The position numbers and the translations under genes were made by a program. The notes beneath the pieces were generated by a model. That model was given only the letters and a program-made list of their open reading frames with translations. It did not search any database and was not told where the DNA came from. Shown here in pieces: positions 34,997-43,388 of a stretch of 54,560 nucleotides of DNA (position 1 is its first letter; the number at the start of each line of letters is the position of its first letter). The stretch is from an uncultured Prevotella sp. (GTDB lineage: Bacteria > Bacteroidota > Bacteroidia > Bacteroidales > Bacteroidaceae), in assembly GCA_946405145.1 (NCBI GenBank), contig CAMJGE010000003.1:127404-181963 (forward strand), written 5' to 3'.

Positions 34997-35054
34997 TGTC
35001 ATCCCAAGCGTAGTCGAGGGATCTCTCCATGCACTACGCTCAGTCGAGATGACA
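34997..35054. repeat. Right palindromic repeat of the recombinase unit
   Basis: Nested palindrome: TGTCATC (34997-35003) with GATGACA (35048-35054), and AGCGTAGT (35007-35014) with ACTACGCT (35033-35040). A partial third copy (ATCCCGAGCGT) starts near 34980. The form is that of REP-like dispersed palindromes in Bacteroidota. Confidence 0.65.
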
Positions 35055-35306
35055 AGAAACCGGGCATGCTTAAAGTGCCCTTCTTTTGTGAGCTTTACAG
35101 CGCACTTGAACTTTACTCGGAGTAAAGTCTGGAATTAATTGACATAAAACCCCACTTAACCGCCGTGCGTGTTGCAACACTTAGACAAATTGGTGTGCAA
35201 GGATATCCTGCGCTAATTCGGGGTGAGAGGAAACGCTGATTTTTTGTTTTTTTTCTTGGTTTTCTGCTCACTTATTTGTACCTTTGCCCCCAAAATATAA
35301 TAAGGT
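35055..35306. other. Intergenic stretch before sufE
   Basis: No gene seen. It holds a hairpin GGGCA/TGCCC (35062-35066/35076-35080) with TTCTTTT after it (possible terminator), a perfect 9-bp-arm palindrome ACTTTACTC-G-GAGTAAAGT (35110-35128) of operator type, and the sufE promoter with TTGG near 35256 and TACCTTTG at 35279-35286. Confidence 0.5.
35279..35286 (+). promoter_or_regulatory. Promoter -7 box of sufE
   Basis: TACCTTTG, 20 nt before the start codon. Confidence 0.6.
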
Positions 35307-35723
35307 ATGACTATCAATGAGATTCAAGACGAAATTATAGAGGAGTTCAGTGGTCTGGAGGACTGGATGGACAAGTACCAGCTGCTAATCGATTTGGGTA
35401 ACGAACTGGCTCCCCTTGACGAACGCTATAAGACGGAGCAGAACCTGATTGATGGGTGTCAGAGCCGTGTATGGCTCCAGGCCGACTATGAGGATGGACG
35501 CATCCATTTCACGGCAGAGAGCGATGCCCTGATTGTGAAAGGTATCGTGAGTCTGCTGATCCGAGTACTCTCTGACCATACACCACAGGAGATCCTTGAT
35601 GCCGACCTCTATTTTATTGAGGAGATAGGTTTGAAGGAGCACCTTTCGCCCACTCGAAGCAACGGACTTGTAGCAATGGTGAAACAGATACGCGCTTATG
35701 CGCTGGCTTTCAGCGCGAAGTAA
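35307..35723 (+). CDS. sufE: SufE-family sulfur-acceptor protein
   Basis: 138 aa, normal family length. The sulfur-accepting cysteine is C51 in NLIDGCQSRVWL, the same place as in E. coli SufE. The C-terminal part (LGLKEHLSPTRSNGLVAMV-type, here GLKEHLSPTRSNG) is also typical. It takes sulfur from a SufS-type cysteine desulfurase and passes it to Fe-S cluster assembly. The other suf genes are not in this window. Confidence 0.93.
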   Translation: MTINEIQDEIIEEFSGLEDWMDKYQLLIDLGNELAPLDERYKTEQNLIDGCQSRVWLQADYEDGRIHFTAESDALIVKGIVSLLIRVLSDHTPQEILDADLYFIEEIGLKEHLSPTRSNGLVAMVKQIRAYALAFSAK

Positions 35724-35761
35724 TAAATTTGCTCTAAAATTTGAGATTTATTAACGAAAGA

Positions 35762-35784
35762 AAGTCATCCCTTGAGGGTGACTT
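35762..35784. terminator. Hairpin between sufE and nrdD
   Basis: AAGTCA-T-CCCT pairs with AGGG-TGACTT with one bulged base. May end the sufE transcript or be an operator for nrdD. Confidence 0.4.
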
Positions 35785-35799
35785 CTGAATTATTTTATG

Positions 35800-35807
35800 T
35801 ACCTTTG
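35800..35807 (+). promoter_or_regulatory. Promoter -7 box of nrdDG
   Basis: TACCTTTG, 42 nt before the nrdD start. No NrdR-box pair recognised. Confidence 0.55.
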
Positions 35808-35849
35808 TAGGCGAATTAAATAGCATGAACTAAAAACGTTTTTTGAGAT

Positions 35850-38084
35850 ATGATCCAAACTGTAGTAAAAAGAGATGGCCGCATCGTGGGCTTCAATGAG
35901 CAGAAAATCATGGCGGCAATTCGTAAGGCAATGCTTCATACCGACAAGGGAGAAGACGAGCGCCTATTATACCAGATTACTGACCATATCGCCCAGAAAG
36001 GCGATAGCCAGATGACAGTGGAGCAAATACAGGATGCTGTCGAAGTGGAGTTGATGAAGTCGAGCCGTAAGGATGTGGCTCAAAAGTATATCGCCTATCG
36101 TAATCAGCGTAGTATTGCCCGTAAAGCCAAGACACGTGACGTGTTCCTTGATATTGTGAACATCAAGAACAACGACGTGACACGTGAGAATGCCAATATG
36201 AATGCCGACACCCCTGCCGGCATGATGATGAAGTTCGCATCCGAGACAACGAAACCGTTTGTCGATGACTATCTGCTTTCAGAGGAGAGTCGTGATGCGG
36301 TGGAGCATAACTATCTCCATATCCATGATAAGGACTATTATCCTACCAAGTCGCTCACCTGTGTACAGCATCCCCTGGATAACATCCTGACCTGTGGATT
36401 TATTGCCGGTCATGGTGCCTCACGCCCAGCCAAACGCATTGAGACAGCTTCTGTGCTGGCGTGTATCTCGATGGAGTGCTGTCAGAACGAGATGCATGGT
36501 GGACAGGCTATCCCGGCTTTTGACTTCTACCTCGCTCCCTATGTGCGTATGAGTTATATCGAGGAACTGAAAGCCCTTGAAGACCTGAACGGTGAGAGCT
36601 ATCAGGAACTATACGAGGAACCGCTGATGGATTATATCAAGAAACCGTTAGATGGTCTGACAGGAAAGGAGCGTGCTCAGCAGCATGCCATCAATAAAAC
36701 GGTAGGACGTGTCCATCAGTCAATGGAGGCTTTTATCCATAATATGAACACCATCCACTCCCGTGGTGGTAACCAGGTGGTGTTTTCATCTATCAACTAT
36801 GGTACTGATACAAGTGCTGAGGGGCGTTGCATCATGCGTGAGATACTGCTCTCTACCTATGAGGGTGTAGGCAATGGTGAAACTGCTATCTTCCCCATTC
36901 AGATATGGAAGAAAAAGCGTGGGGTGAACTACTTGCCAGAGGATCGTAACTTCGATCTTTATCAGCTGGCTTGTAAAGTGACTGCTCGCCGTTTCTTCCC
37001 TAACTTCCTGAACCTCGATGCTTCGTTCAATCAGGATAGTGAGTGGCGGGCTGACGATCCGAAACGTTATATACATGAGGTGGCAACGATGGGTTGTCGT
37101 ACCCGTGTGTTTGAGAACCGTTTCGGCCCGAAGACCAGTATCGGTCGTGGTAACCTGTCGTTCTCTACCATCAACATCGTGAAGCTGGCACTGGAATGTC
37201 GCGAGGAACAGGATCAGCAGAAGCGCATTGATATGTTCTTTGCCAAGCTTGATCACATGCTCGAGGTGACAGCCAAGCAACTCGATGACCGTTTCCAGTT
37301 CCAGAAGACAGCCTTTGCCAAGCAGTTCCCTCTGCTGATGAAGAGTCTCTGGATCGGTGCGGACAAACTGGGTGCCAATGATACCATCGAGAGTGTGATC
37401 AACCAAGGTACACTGGGTATCGGTTTTATTGGTCTGGCAGAATGTCTGGTAGCCCTCACTGGCAAGCATCACGGTGAGAGTGAGGAGAGTCAGGCACTTG
37501 GTCTGAAAATCGTCAGCTATATGCGTCAGCGCATCAACGACTTCTGTGAGCAGTATCATCATAACTACTCTGTGCTGGCAACGCCGGCAGAAGGCTTGAG
37601 TGGTAAGTTCACCAAGAAAGACCGTAATCAGTTTGGTGTTATCCCTGGTGTCACAGACCGCGACTATTATACCAACTCCAACCATGTGCCTGTCTATTAC
37701 AAGTGCTCTGCCCGTCATAAGGCGGAGGTGGAGGCACCTTATCATGAGATGACGCGTGGTGGTCACATCTTCTATGTGGAGATTGATGGTGATGCTACCC
37801 ATAATCCACAGGTCATCATGAGTGTGGTGGATATGATGGACCAGCTCGATATGGGCTATGGCTCTGTGAACCATAACCGCAACCGCTGCATGGACTGCGG
37901 TTATGAGAATGCTGACGATCATCTGGAGAAATGCCCGAAGTGCGGTTCTACAAATATCGATAAGCTGCAGCGTATCACGGGCTATCTCGTTGGAACTACC
38001 GACCGTTGGAACAGTGGCAAGCTGGCGGAGCTCAACGACCGGGTGACGCACATCGATCACGGCATGCAGAATATGTTTGAATGA
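35850..38084 (+). CDS. nrdD: Anaerobic ribonucleoside-triphosphate reductase
   Basis: 744 aa, full length. N-terminal ATP-cone (VVKRDGRIVGFNEQKIMAAIRKAM), a ten-strand reductase barrel with SLTCVQHPLDNILTCGF and NQVVFSSINYGTDTS, a zinc site CMDCGYENADDHLEKCPKC, and the C-terminal glycyl-radical loop RITGYLVGTTDRWNSGK. It reduces NTPs to dNTPs under anoxic conditions, with the radical installed by NrdG, whose gene overlaps by 4 nt. Fits an obligate anaerobe. Confidence 0.97.
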   Translation: MIQTVVKRDGRIVGFNEQKIMAAIRKAMLHTDKGEDERLLYQITDHIAQKGDSQMTVEQIQDAVEVELMKSSRKDVAQKYIAYRNQRSIARKAKTRDVFLDIVNIKNNDVTRENANMNADTPAGMMMKFASETTKPFVDDYLLSEESRDAVEHNYLHIHDKDYYPTKSLTCVQHPLDNILTCGFIAGHGASRPAKRIETASVLACISMECCQNEMHGGQAIPAFDFYLAPYVRMSYIEELKALEDLNGESYQELYEEPLMDYIKKPLDGLTGKERAQQHAINKTVGRVHQSMEAFIHNMNTIHSRGGNQVVFSSINYGTDTSAEGRCIMREILLSTYEGVGNGETAIFPIQIWKKKRGVNYLPEDRNFDLYQLACKVTARRFFPNFLNLDASFNQDSEWRADDPKRYIHEVATMGCRTRVFENRFGPKTSIGRGNLSFSTINIVKLALECREEQDQQKRIDMFFAKLDHMLEVTAKQLDDRFQFQKTAFAKQFPLLMKSLWIGADKLGANDTIESVINQGTLGIGFIGLAECLVALTGKHHGESEESQALGLKIVSYMRQRINDFCEQYHHNYSVLATPAEGLSGKFTKKDRNQFGVIPGVTDRDYYTNSNHVPVYYKCSARHKAEVEAPYHEMTRGGHIFYVEIDGDATHNPQVIMSVVDMMDQLDMGYGSVNHNRNRCMDCGYENADDHLEKCPKCGSTNIDKLQRITGYLVGTTDRWNSGKLAELNDRVTHIDHGMQNMFE

Positions 38085-38584
38085 TTCGTGTACTCGATAT
38101 CATAGAGGATACAATGGTGGATGGTCCGGGGTTCCGGACCTCCATCTATTGTGCGGGGTGCCGTCATAAATGTCCAGGCTGTCATAATCCCCAGTCGTGG
38201 GATTTCAAAGGCGGGCGTGAGATGAGCACAGAGGAGATCATGAAGATTATCGTGGCGGATCCCTATGCCAATGTCACATTCTCTGGCGGCGATCCGATGT
38301 ATCAGTGCGATGGCTTTGCAGAGTTGGCACGAGCTATCCACAGGCAGACAAACAAAGATATTTGGTGTTACACGGGTTTCCTTTTTGAAAGTCTGATTAC
38401 ACGTGCACAGCGTGAACTGCTGGAGTTGCTCGATGTGCTGGTAGATGGACCGTATATCGAGAAACTGCGTGACCCGGACCTCTTGTTCCGTGGTTCTTCC
38501 AACCAGCGGCTTATCGACGTACAGAAGTCGCTCTACAGCGGTCAGACTGTGCTATGGAATCCTGATGTCTCTATCTCAATCTGA
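38081..38584 (+). CDS. nrdG: Anaerobic ribonucleotide reductase activating protein
   Basis: 167 aa. The radical-SAM motif CRHKCPGC (C27, C31, C34) follows VDGPGFRTSIYCAG; TFSGGDPM is the GGE-like SAM-binding motif. It generates the glycyl radical in NrdD. The start codon overlaps the nrdD stop (ATGA), so the two are translationally coupled. Confidence 0.95.
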   Translation: MIRVLDIIEDTMVDGPGFRTSIYCAGCRHKCPGCHNPQSWDFKGGREMSTEEIMKIIVADPYANVTFSGGDPMYQCDGFAELARAIHRQTNKDIWCYTGFLFESLITRAQRELLELLDVLVDGPYIEKLRDPDLLFRGSSNQRLIDVQKSLYSGQTVLWNPDVSISI

Positions 38585-38605
38585 GGCCTGCTATCTTCCT
38601 TTAGG

Positions 38606-38624
38606 AAACTTTTCTTGCAAGTTT
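38606..38624 (+). terminator. Weak terminator after nrdG
   Basis: AAACTT/AAGTTT stem followed by a T-rich stretch. Confidence 0.4.
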
Positions 38625-38660
38625 TTTGCCTTTTTCTGTGAAAGTATAGGAAAAAAGATG

Positions 38661-38668
38661 TATTTTTG
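38661..38668 (+). promoter_or_regulatory. Promoter -7 box of the rpoN operon
   Basis: TATTTTTG, 19 nt before the ATG at 38688. It rules out longer in-frame starts upstream. Confidence 0.55.
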
Positions 38669-38687
38669 CAGAAAATTAGTTGGTATT

Positions 38688-39335
38688 ATGGCAAAGAACT
38701 CTAAATGGCAGGATGATTACTGGCTTCTGCTGATGCAACTTTATCTGCAGAAACCTGTGGGTCTGAAGCCGATGTATTGTCGGCAGATGGTCAATCTGAG
38801 TATAGAAATCCATATCTCTCCTGATATATTGTTCAACAAGATGTGCCAGTTGGCTAATCTGGAGACACCTCGTGTGGAACGCCTATGGGAGACCTATGGT
38901 CAGAATCCCAAGAAACTGGCCCGTGCCGCCCGTCTGATGCGAGAGATGAATGGTTTTAATAATGCTGAAGAGTTCTATAGTGGCGTAGAGGTAAACGAGA
39001 GTTTTGAGAAAGACTTTAAGCCTGTAGCCGAAGGTGAGGTGTTGACACCTGTCATGCTGACGCTGATTCTCGATCTTTATTTTCGTCTAACCCCCATTAC
39101 GATGGTAGCTGTCACTCCTGAAGTTCAGGAGTTGGCAAAGCTCATTGGCATACGGTCTGCTGAAGTGGAAGAAGTGTTGCAGGTCTTTCAAAGTTGTGAC
39201 CCATACCTGAAACGAAAAGAAACCGCCTCAGCCCGTCTGCTGGCACCCTGTAAGGAGATCTGGCGTCGCTATGGTAATGCCGACACCCAGTCGCTGGCAT
39301 CCTATGCCGCACAGTTGAAGGAGTATTTTAAGTAA
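38688..39335 (+). CDS. Conserved helical protein encoded just before rpoN
   Basis: 215 aa, starting MAKNSKWQDDYWLLLMQLYLQKPVG. Almost entirely helical with no membrane segment. It contains KPMYCRQMVNLSIEIHISPDILF and LYFRLTPITMVAVTPEVQELAKLIGIRSAEVEEVLQVF-type helices that could form a small HTH-like or adaptor fold. Family not recognised. The stop overlaps the rpoN start by 1 nt (TAATG). That coupling suggests a role with sigma-54 or at least equal expression; this is inference. Confidence 0.75.
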   Translation: MAKNSKWQDDYWLLLMQLYLQKPVGLKPMYCRQMVNLSIEIHISPDILFNKMCQLANLETPRVERLWETYGQNPKKLARAARLMREMNGFNNAEEFYSGVEVNESFEKDFKPVAEGEVLTPVMLTLILDLYFRLTPITMVAVTPEVQELAKLIGIRSAEVEEVLQVFQSCDPYLKRKETASARLLAPCKEIWRRYGNADTQSLASYAAQLKEYFK

Positions 39336-40840
39336 TGTCGCAGAGTCAGATACAAGAACAGTTGCAGCAGCTGAAGCAAGGACAGGCATTCTCGCATCAG
39401 CAGTTATTGCAGGCATCTCTGGTGGAGTTGCCTATTACGCAATTGTTGGATCGTATCACTACGGAGATGAATGATAATCCGGCTCTTGAGACAGATGCTT
39501 CGTATGATGTTGACGATGAACCTGGATATCAGGATTATTCTGATGGTCAGGAGTTTGGTGATTCCGACGATTTTGAATCACGTAAGGAGCGGGAGGAACG
39601 GCAGTCGGCGCTCGACGATGCGCTTAGCAATATGGGGCGCGATGATGACGAACTGCCTGTCTATCATGGCGGAAACTCCGTCTCAGAGGAGCGTGAGGAG
39701 ATTGTTTATGGTGAGAGCGTCTCGTTTTATGACCAGCTGAAGGAACAGATGGGTGAGCTGGATATGAGCGACAGTCAGCGTGATGTGATGGAGTATCTGA
39801 TAGGCTCACTCGAAGACGACGGCTTGCTGCGTAAAGATCTTGGTGCTATCTGCGATGAGCTGGCAGTCTATCATAATATTGATGTCACAGAACAAGAGTT
39901 GATACAGGTTCTTCAGATGTTGCAGACATTTGATCCTGCAGGCATTGGTGCCCGTTCGCTACAGGAGTGTCTGTTGTTGCAGATCGATCGTAGAGACCCT
40001 TCACGTCTGAAGGAGCTGATGACCAAGGTCGTGAGCAGCTATTTTGATGAGTTCACCAAGAAACATTGGGATAAGATCCAGAGCGCACTCTCACTGAATG
40101 ATGCACAGGCAGAAGCCCTTTTCCGTGAACTGCGCAAGCTCAATCCTCGTCCTGGTGCCTCCTTAGGTGAGACGGTAGGCAGGAACATGCAGCAGATAAC
40201 CCCCGACTTTATTGTTGACACCTTGGATGACGGTACTGTCACCTTTACCCTTAATAATGGTGAGGTGCCGGAACTGAAAGTGTCCCAGTCGTTTGTCGAT
40301 TCGATGAAGGAATACCAGCAGAATAAGGATCATCTCAACAGGCAGACCAAAGAGGCACTGCTTTATATCAAGAAGAAGGTTGATGCAGCCCAGGGCTTCA
40401 TTGAAGCCATTAAGGTGCGCCGTCACACGCTGACTGTTACCATGCGGGCGATCATCCAGTTGCAGCACCAGTTCTTTGTTGATGGTGATGAGGCTTCCTT
40501 GCGACCGATGATCCTGCGCGATGTGGCAGAGAAGACAGGACTGGATCAGTCCACCATCTCACGTGTGAGCAACTCCAAGTATGCTCAGACGCGCTGGGGA
40601 ACTTTCCCCTTACGCCATTTCTTTAGCGATGCCTATGTGACGGAGAGCGGTGAAGAACTGTCCACCCGCCAGATCAAGGCAGCACTTCGTGACATTGTCG
40701 ATGGTGAAGACAAACGCCATCCGTTAAGCGATGATGCCCTGAAGGAAGAACTGGCCCGTCGTGGCTTCCCCATAGCCCGTCGTACGGTGGCCAAATATCG
40801 TGAACAATTAAATATCCCCATAGCCCGACTCCGGCGATGA
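39335..40840 (+). CDS. rpoN: RNA polymerase sigma-54 factor
   Basis: 501 aa. Gln/Leu-rich activator-interacting region I (QLQQLKQGQAFSHQQLLQASLVELP), acidic region II (about 48-125), core-binding region and the C-terminal DNA-binding region with the RpoN box ARRTVAKYREQL. The helix before the box, DVAEKTGLDQSTISRVSNSKYAQTRWGTFPLRHFF, is also family-typical. It directs transcription from -24/-12 promoters with enhancer-binding ATPases, none of which is in the window. Confidence 0.96.
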   Translation: MSQSQIQEQLQQLKQGQAFSHQQLLQASLVELPITQLLDRITTEMNDNPALETDASYDVDDEPGYQDYSDGQEFGDSDDFESRKEREERQSALDDALSNMGRDDDELPVYHGGNSVSEEREEIVYGESVSFYDQLKEQMGELDMSDSQRDVMEYLIGSLEDDGLLRKDLGAICDELAVYHNIDVTEQELIQVLQMLQTFDPAGIGARSLQECLLLQIDRRDPSRLKELMTKVVSSYFDEFTKKHWDKIQSALSLNDAQAEALFRELRKLNPRPGASLGETVGRNMQQITPDFIVDTLDDGTVTFTLNNGEVPELKVSQSFVDSMKEYQQNKDHLNRQTKEALLYIKKKVDAAQGFIEAIKVRRHTLTVTMRAIIQLQHQFFVDGDEASLRPMILRDVAEKTGLDQSTISRVSNSKYAQTRWGTFPLRHFFSDAYVTESGEELSTRQIKAALRDIVDGEDKRHPLSDDALKEELARRGFPIARRTVAKYREQLNIPIARLRR

Positions 40841-41466
40841 CACAATCGAATAGAGATAGAAATATCATTTTGGCAGCAAGAATCATGAGTCTGGTGTTTA
40901 CACCCTTCTATCTGCCGCTGGTTGGACTGATGGCACTGTTCATGTTCAGCTATCTTGGTCTGATGCCCTGGGCCTATAAGCTCCAGGTGCTCACGCTGGT
41001 CTATATATTCACCATCCTCCTGCCTACGATCTTCATCCATCTCTATCGGCGTTATAAGGGATGGAATCTCATTGATATGGGACATAAGGAGCGTCGTATC
41101 GTACCTTACGTCATCTCTATCCTCTGCTATTTCTTCTGCGTCTATCTGATGGATCTGCTCCATATCCCTCACTTTATGGGCTCCATCCTCTCAGCGGCGC
41201 TGTTTATTCAGATCGTGTGTGCCCTGATCAACGTGTGGTGGAAGATCTCCACACATACTGCTGCTATCGGTGGTGTGGCGGGCGCACTCTTCGTGTTTGG
41301 TGAGTTTTTTGCCTTCAACCCCGTATGGTGGCTCTGTGTCGTACTCATCCTGGCAGGTCTGTTGGGTACCAGTCGTATGATCCTCCGACAGCATACACTG
41401 GCTCAGGTCGTCACAGGTTTCTTTGTGGGGGTTGTATGTTCAACATTAGGATTAATATATTTATAG
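40837..41466 (+). CDS. PAP2-like integral membrane phosphatase
   Basis: 209 aa with about six hydrophobic helices. Remnants of the PAP2 motifs are visible: KERRIVP (motif 1-like), WKISTHTAAIGG (motif 2 with the S-x-H) and GTSRMILRQHTLAQVVTGFFVG (motif 3, SR...H). Such proteins dephosphorylate lipid pyrophosphates or phosphatidyl phosphates. Given ispG nearby, an isoprenoid pyrophosphate is an attractive but unproven substrate. Starts inside the rpoN stop (ATGA overlap). Confidence 0.75.
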   Translation: MTQSNRDRNIILAARIMSLVFTPFYLPLVGLMALFMFSYLGLMPWAYKLQVLTLVYIFTILLPTIFIHLYRRYKGWNLIDMGHKERRIVPYVISILCYFFCVYLMDLLHIPHFMGSILSAALFIQIVCALINVWWKISTHTAAIGGVAGALFVFGEFFAFNPVWWLCVVLILAGLLGTSRMILRQHTLAQVVTGFFVGVVCSTLGLIYL

Positions 41467-41470
41467 GCTT

Positions 41471-41977
41471 ATGAAACCATTAGTAAGTATCATCATGGGC
41501 AGCACCAGTGATCTGCCCGTTATGGAAAAAGCCTGCAAGCTACTTGACGAGTTGCAGGTGCCTTTCGAAGTAAATGCCCTTTCAGCCCATCGTACCCCTG
41601 ATGCTGTAGAGGAGTTTGCCCGTACGGCAAAAGATCGTGGTATCAAGGTGATTATTGCAGGCGCCGGTATGGCAGCAGCCCTGCCAGGTGTTATTGCAGC
41701 CTCTACCACTCTGCCTGTTATCGGTGTCCCTATCAAGGGTATGCTCGATGGCCTTGATGCCATGCTGTCTATCATTCAGATGCCTCCAGGCATCCCTGTG
41801 GCTACGGTAGGAGTCAATGGTGCCCAGAACGCAGCTATCCTTGCTGTTCAGATGATGGCGCTTTCTGATGCCGATCTGGCTCAGCGTCTGGCTGTCTATA
41901 AAGGTAACCTGCGTGTGAAGATAGAGAAGGCTAATCAAGAGCTGGCAGAGATTAAGTATAACTTTAAAACCAATTAA
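41471..41977 (+). CDS. purE: N5-carboxyaminoimidazole ribonucleotide mutase (class I PurE)
   Basis: 168 aa, normal length. MGSTSDLPVMEKA binds the phosphate and EVNALSAHRTPDAV carries the catalytic His. It converts N5-CAIR to CAIR in purine synthesis. It starts 4 bp after the PAP2-like gene and its stop touches the ispG start, so it is in the rpoN operon. Confidence 0.95.
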   Translation: MKPLVSIIMGSTSDLPVMEKACKLLDELQVPFEVNALSAHRTPDAVEEFARTAKDRGIKVIIAGAGMAAALPGVIAASTTLPVIGVPIKGMLDGLDAMLSIIQMPPGIPVATVGVNGAQNAAILAVQMMALSDADLAQRLAVYKGNLRVKIEKANQELAEIKYNFKTN

Positions 41978-43357
41978 ATGTATCAGAGAAGACAATCCAC
42001 AGAAGCCCGTGTCGGAGGTATCGGCATCGGCGGACAGAATCCTATTCGTATCCAGTCCATGGGTACAGTGGATACTAATAACACAGAAGGCTGTGTAGCT
42101 CAGGCCAAGCGCATCATCGACGCTGGCGGTGAACTGGTACGTTTCACCACCCAGGGTGTTCGTGAGGCAGAGAACATGAAGAACATCTCGGCTCAGCTGA
42201 AGGCTGACGGTTATCAGACACCCCTCGTGGCTGATGTCCATTTTACGGCTCATACGGCTGACGTCGCTGCCCTTTATTGTGAGAAGGTGCGTATCAATCC
42301 TGGCAACTATGTTGATCCGGGTCGCACGTTCAAGCATCTGGAATATACCGATGAGGAATATGCTGAGGAGCTGAAGAAGATTGAGCGTCAGCTGGTGCCC
42401 TTCCTGAATATCTGCAAGGAGCATCATACGGCAGTGCGCATTGGTGTCAATCATGGTTCGCTCTCCGACAGAATCATGTCGCGCTATGGTGATACACCAG
42501 AGGGTATCGTTGAGAGCTGTATGGAGTTCCTGCGTATCTTCAAGCGTGAACATTTCAACGATGTGGTCATCTCAATTAAGGCCTCCAACACAGTAGTGAT
42601 GGTTACCACCGTCCGTCTGCTTGTCAAGACGATGGATCAGGAGGATATGCATTACCCGCTTCATCTTGGTGTCACTGAAGCTGGTGAGGGAGAGGATGGA
42701 CGTATCAAGAGTGCTGTAGGTATCGGTGCCCTGCTGACAGAGGGCATTGGTGATACGGTACGTGTGTCGCTGAGTGAAGAGCCGGAGTGTGAGATACCTG
42801 TGGCTCGTAAGCTGGTAGATTCCATTGTCGAATGTGCAGCCCTGCGTGAACAGGCTGAGGCGGGTATCAAGGATGATACCATTACGTTGAGTGTTGATGC
42901 CCCAGATTGGGAAACGCTGCAGCTTAAAGCCGCGATGGCTGTAGGTGCCCTGCTGATAGACAGAAAGGCCACGAAGCTTGTTATTTCCAGTCCGGCTAGT
43001 TGTGCTAGTCCGGCTAGGTTGGCTAGTCTGGCTGATGATATCCTTCAGGCAGCGCGCATCAAGTTCACAAAGACGGAGTATATCTCTTGCCCGGGTTGCG
43101 GACGTACGCTCTATAACCTGCAGGAGACCATTGCCAAGATCAAGGCTGCCACAAAGGATCTCGTAGGACTGAAGATCGGTATCATGGGTTGTATCGTCAA
43201 CGGTCCTGGTGAGATGGCAGATGCTGATTACGGCTATGTAGGAGCCGGACGTGGAAAGATTTCTCTCTACAAAGCCAAGGAATGTGTAGAGAAGAATATC
43301 CCCGAGTCGGAGGCCGTCGAAAAGCTGCTCGAACTGATCCGCAAGGACAGAGCATAA
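41978..43357 (+). CDS. ispG: 4-hydroxy-3-methylbut-2-enyl diphosphate synthase with short extra domain
   Basis: 459 aa. TIM-barrel start VGGIGIGGQNPIRIQSMGTVDT, TEAGEGEDGRIKSAVGIGALL, and the C-terminal Fe-S domain with SCPGCGRTLYNL and GCIVNGPGEMADADYGYVG (three cysteine ligands). Between the barrel and the Fe-S domain there are about 90 extra residues (about 270-360) compared with E. coli-type IspG, but far fewer than the roughly 270-residue A* domain usual in Bacteroidota. This segment holds an in-frame nonamer repeat (42992-43036). The enzyme makes HMBPP in the MEP pathway. Last gene of the operon. Confidence 0.93.
   Translation: MYQRRQSTEARVGGIGIGGQNPIRIQSMGTVDTNNTEGCVAQAKRIIDAGGELVRFTTQGVREAENMKNISAQLKADGYQTPLVADVHFTAHTADVAALYCEKVRINPGNYVDPGRTFKHLEYTDEEYAEELKKIERQLVPFLNICKEHHTAVRIGVNHGSLSDRIMSRYGDTPEGIVESCMEFLRIFKREHFNDVVISIKASNTVVMVTTVRLLVKTMDQEDMHYPLHLGVTEAGEGEDGRIKSAVGIGALLTEGIGDTVRVSLSEEPECEIPVARKLVDSIVECAALREQAEAGIKDDTITLSVDAPDWETLQLKAAMAVGALLIDRKATKLVISSPASCASPARLASLADDILQAARIKFTKTEYISCPGCGRTLYNLQETIAKIKAATKDLVGLKIGIMGCIVNGPGEMADADYGYVGAGRGKISLYKAKECVEKNIPESEAVEKLLELIRKDRA
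42992..43036 (+). repeat. Five in-frame 9-bp repeats inside ispG
   Basis: Five units of the form NNNGCTAGT (fifth ends GAT) encode PAS-CAS-PAR-LAS-LAD, residues 339-353 of IspG. Slippage-prone, but frame-neutral. Confidence 0.75.
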
Positions 43358-43364
43358 CAAGAAG

Positions 43365-43386
43365 AATCCCGCCAATTGGCGGGATT
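43365..43386. terminator. Bidirectional terminator between ispG and the sirtuin gene
   Basis: Perfect 9-bp stem AATCCCGCC/GGCGGGATT around AATT, between convergent genes. Confidence 0.75.
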
Positions 43387-43388
43387 TA

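Noticed and set aside
36786..38060. 424-codon minus-strand frame inside nrdD
   Set aside because: Shadow of a well-identified gene; long antisense frames follow from its codon usage.
41582..42553. Long minus-strand frame across purE and ispG
   Set aside because: Antisense to two enzymes with all motifs intact; no promoter or signal of its own.
42992..43036. Nonamer repeat considered as a phase-variation switch
   Set aside because: Repeat length is a multiple of three, so changes in copy number would not shift the frame.
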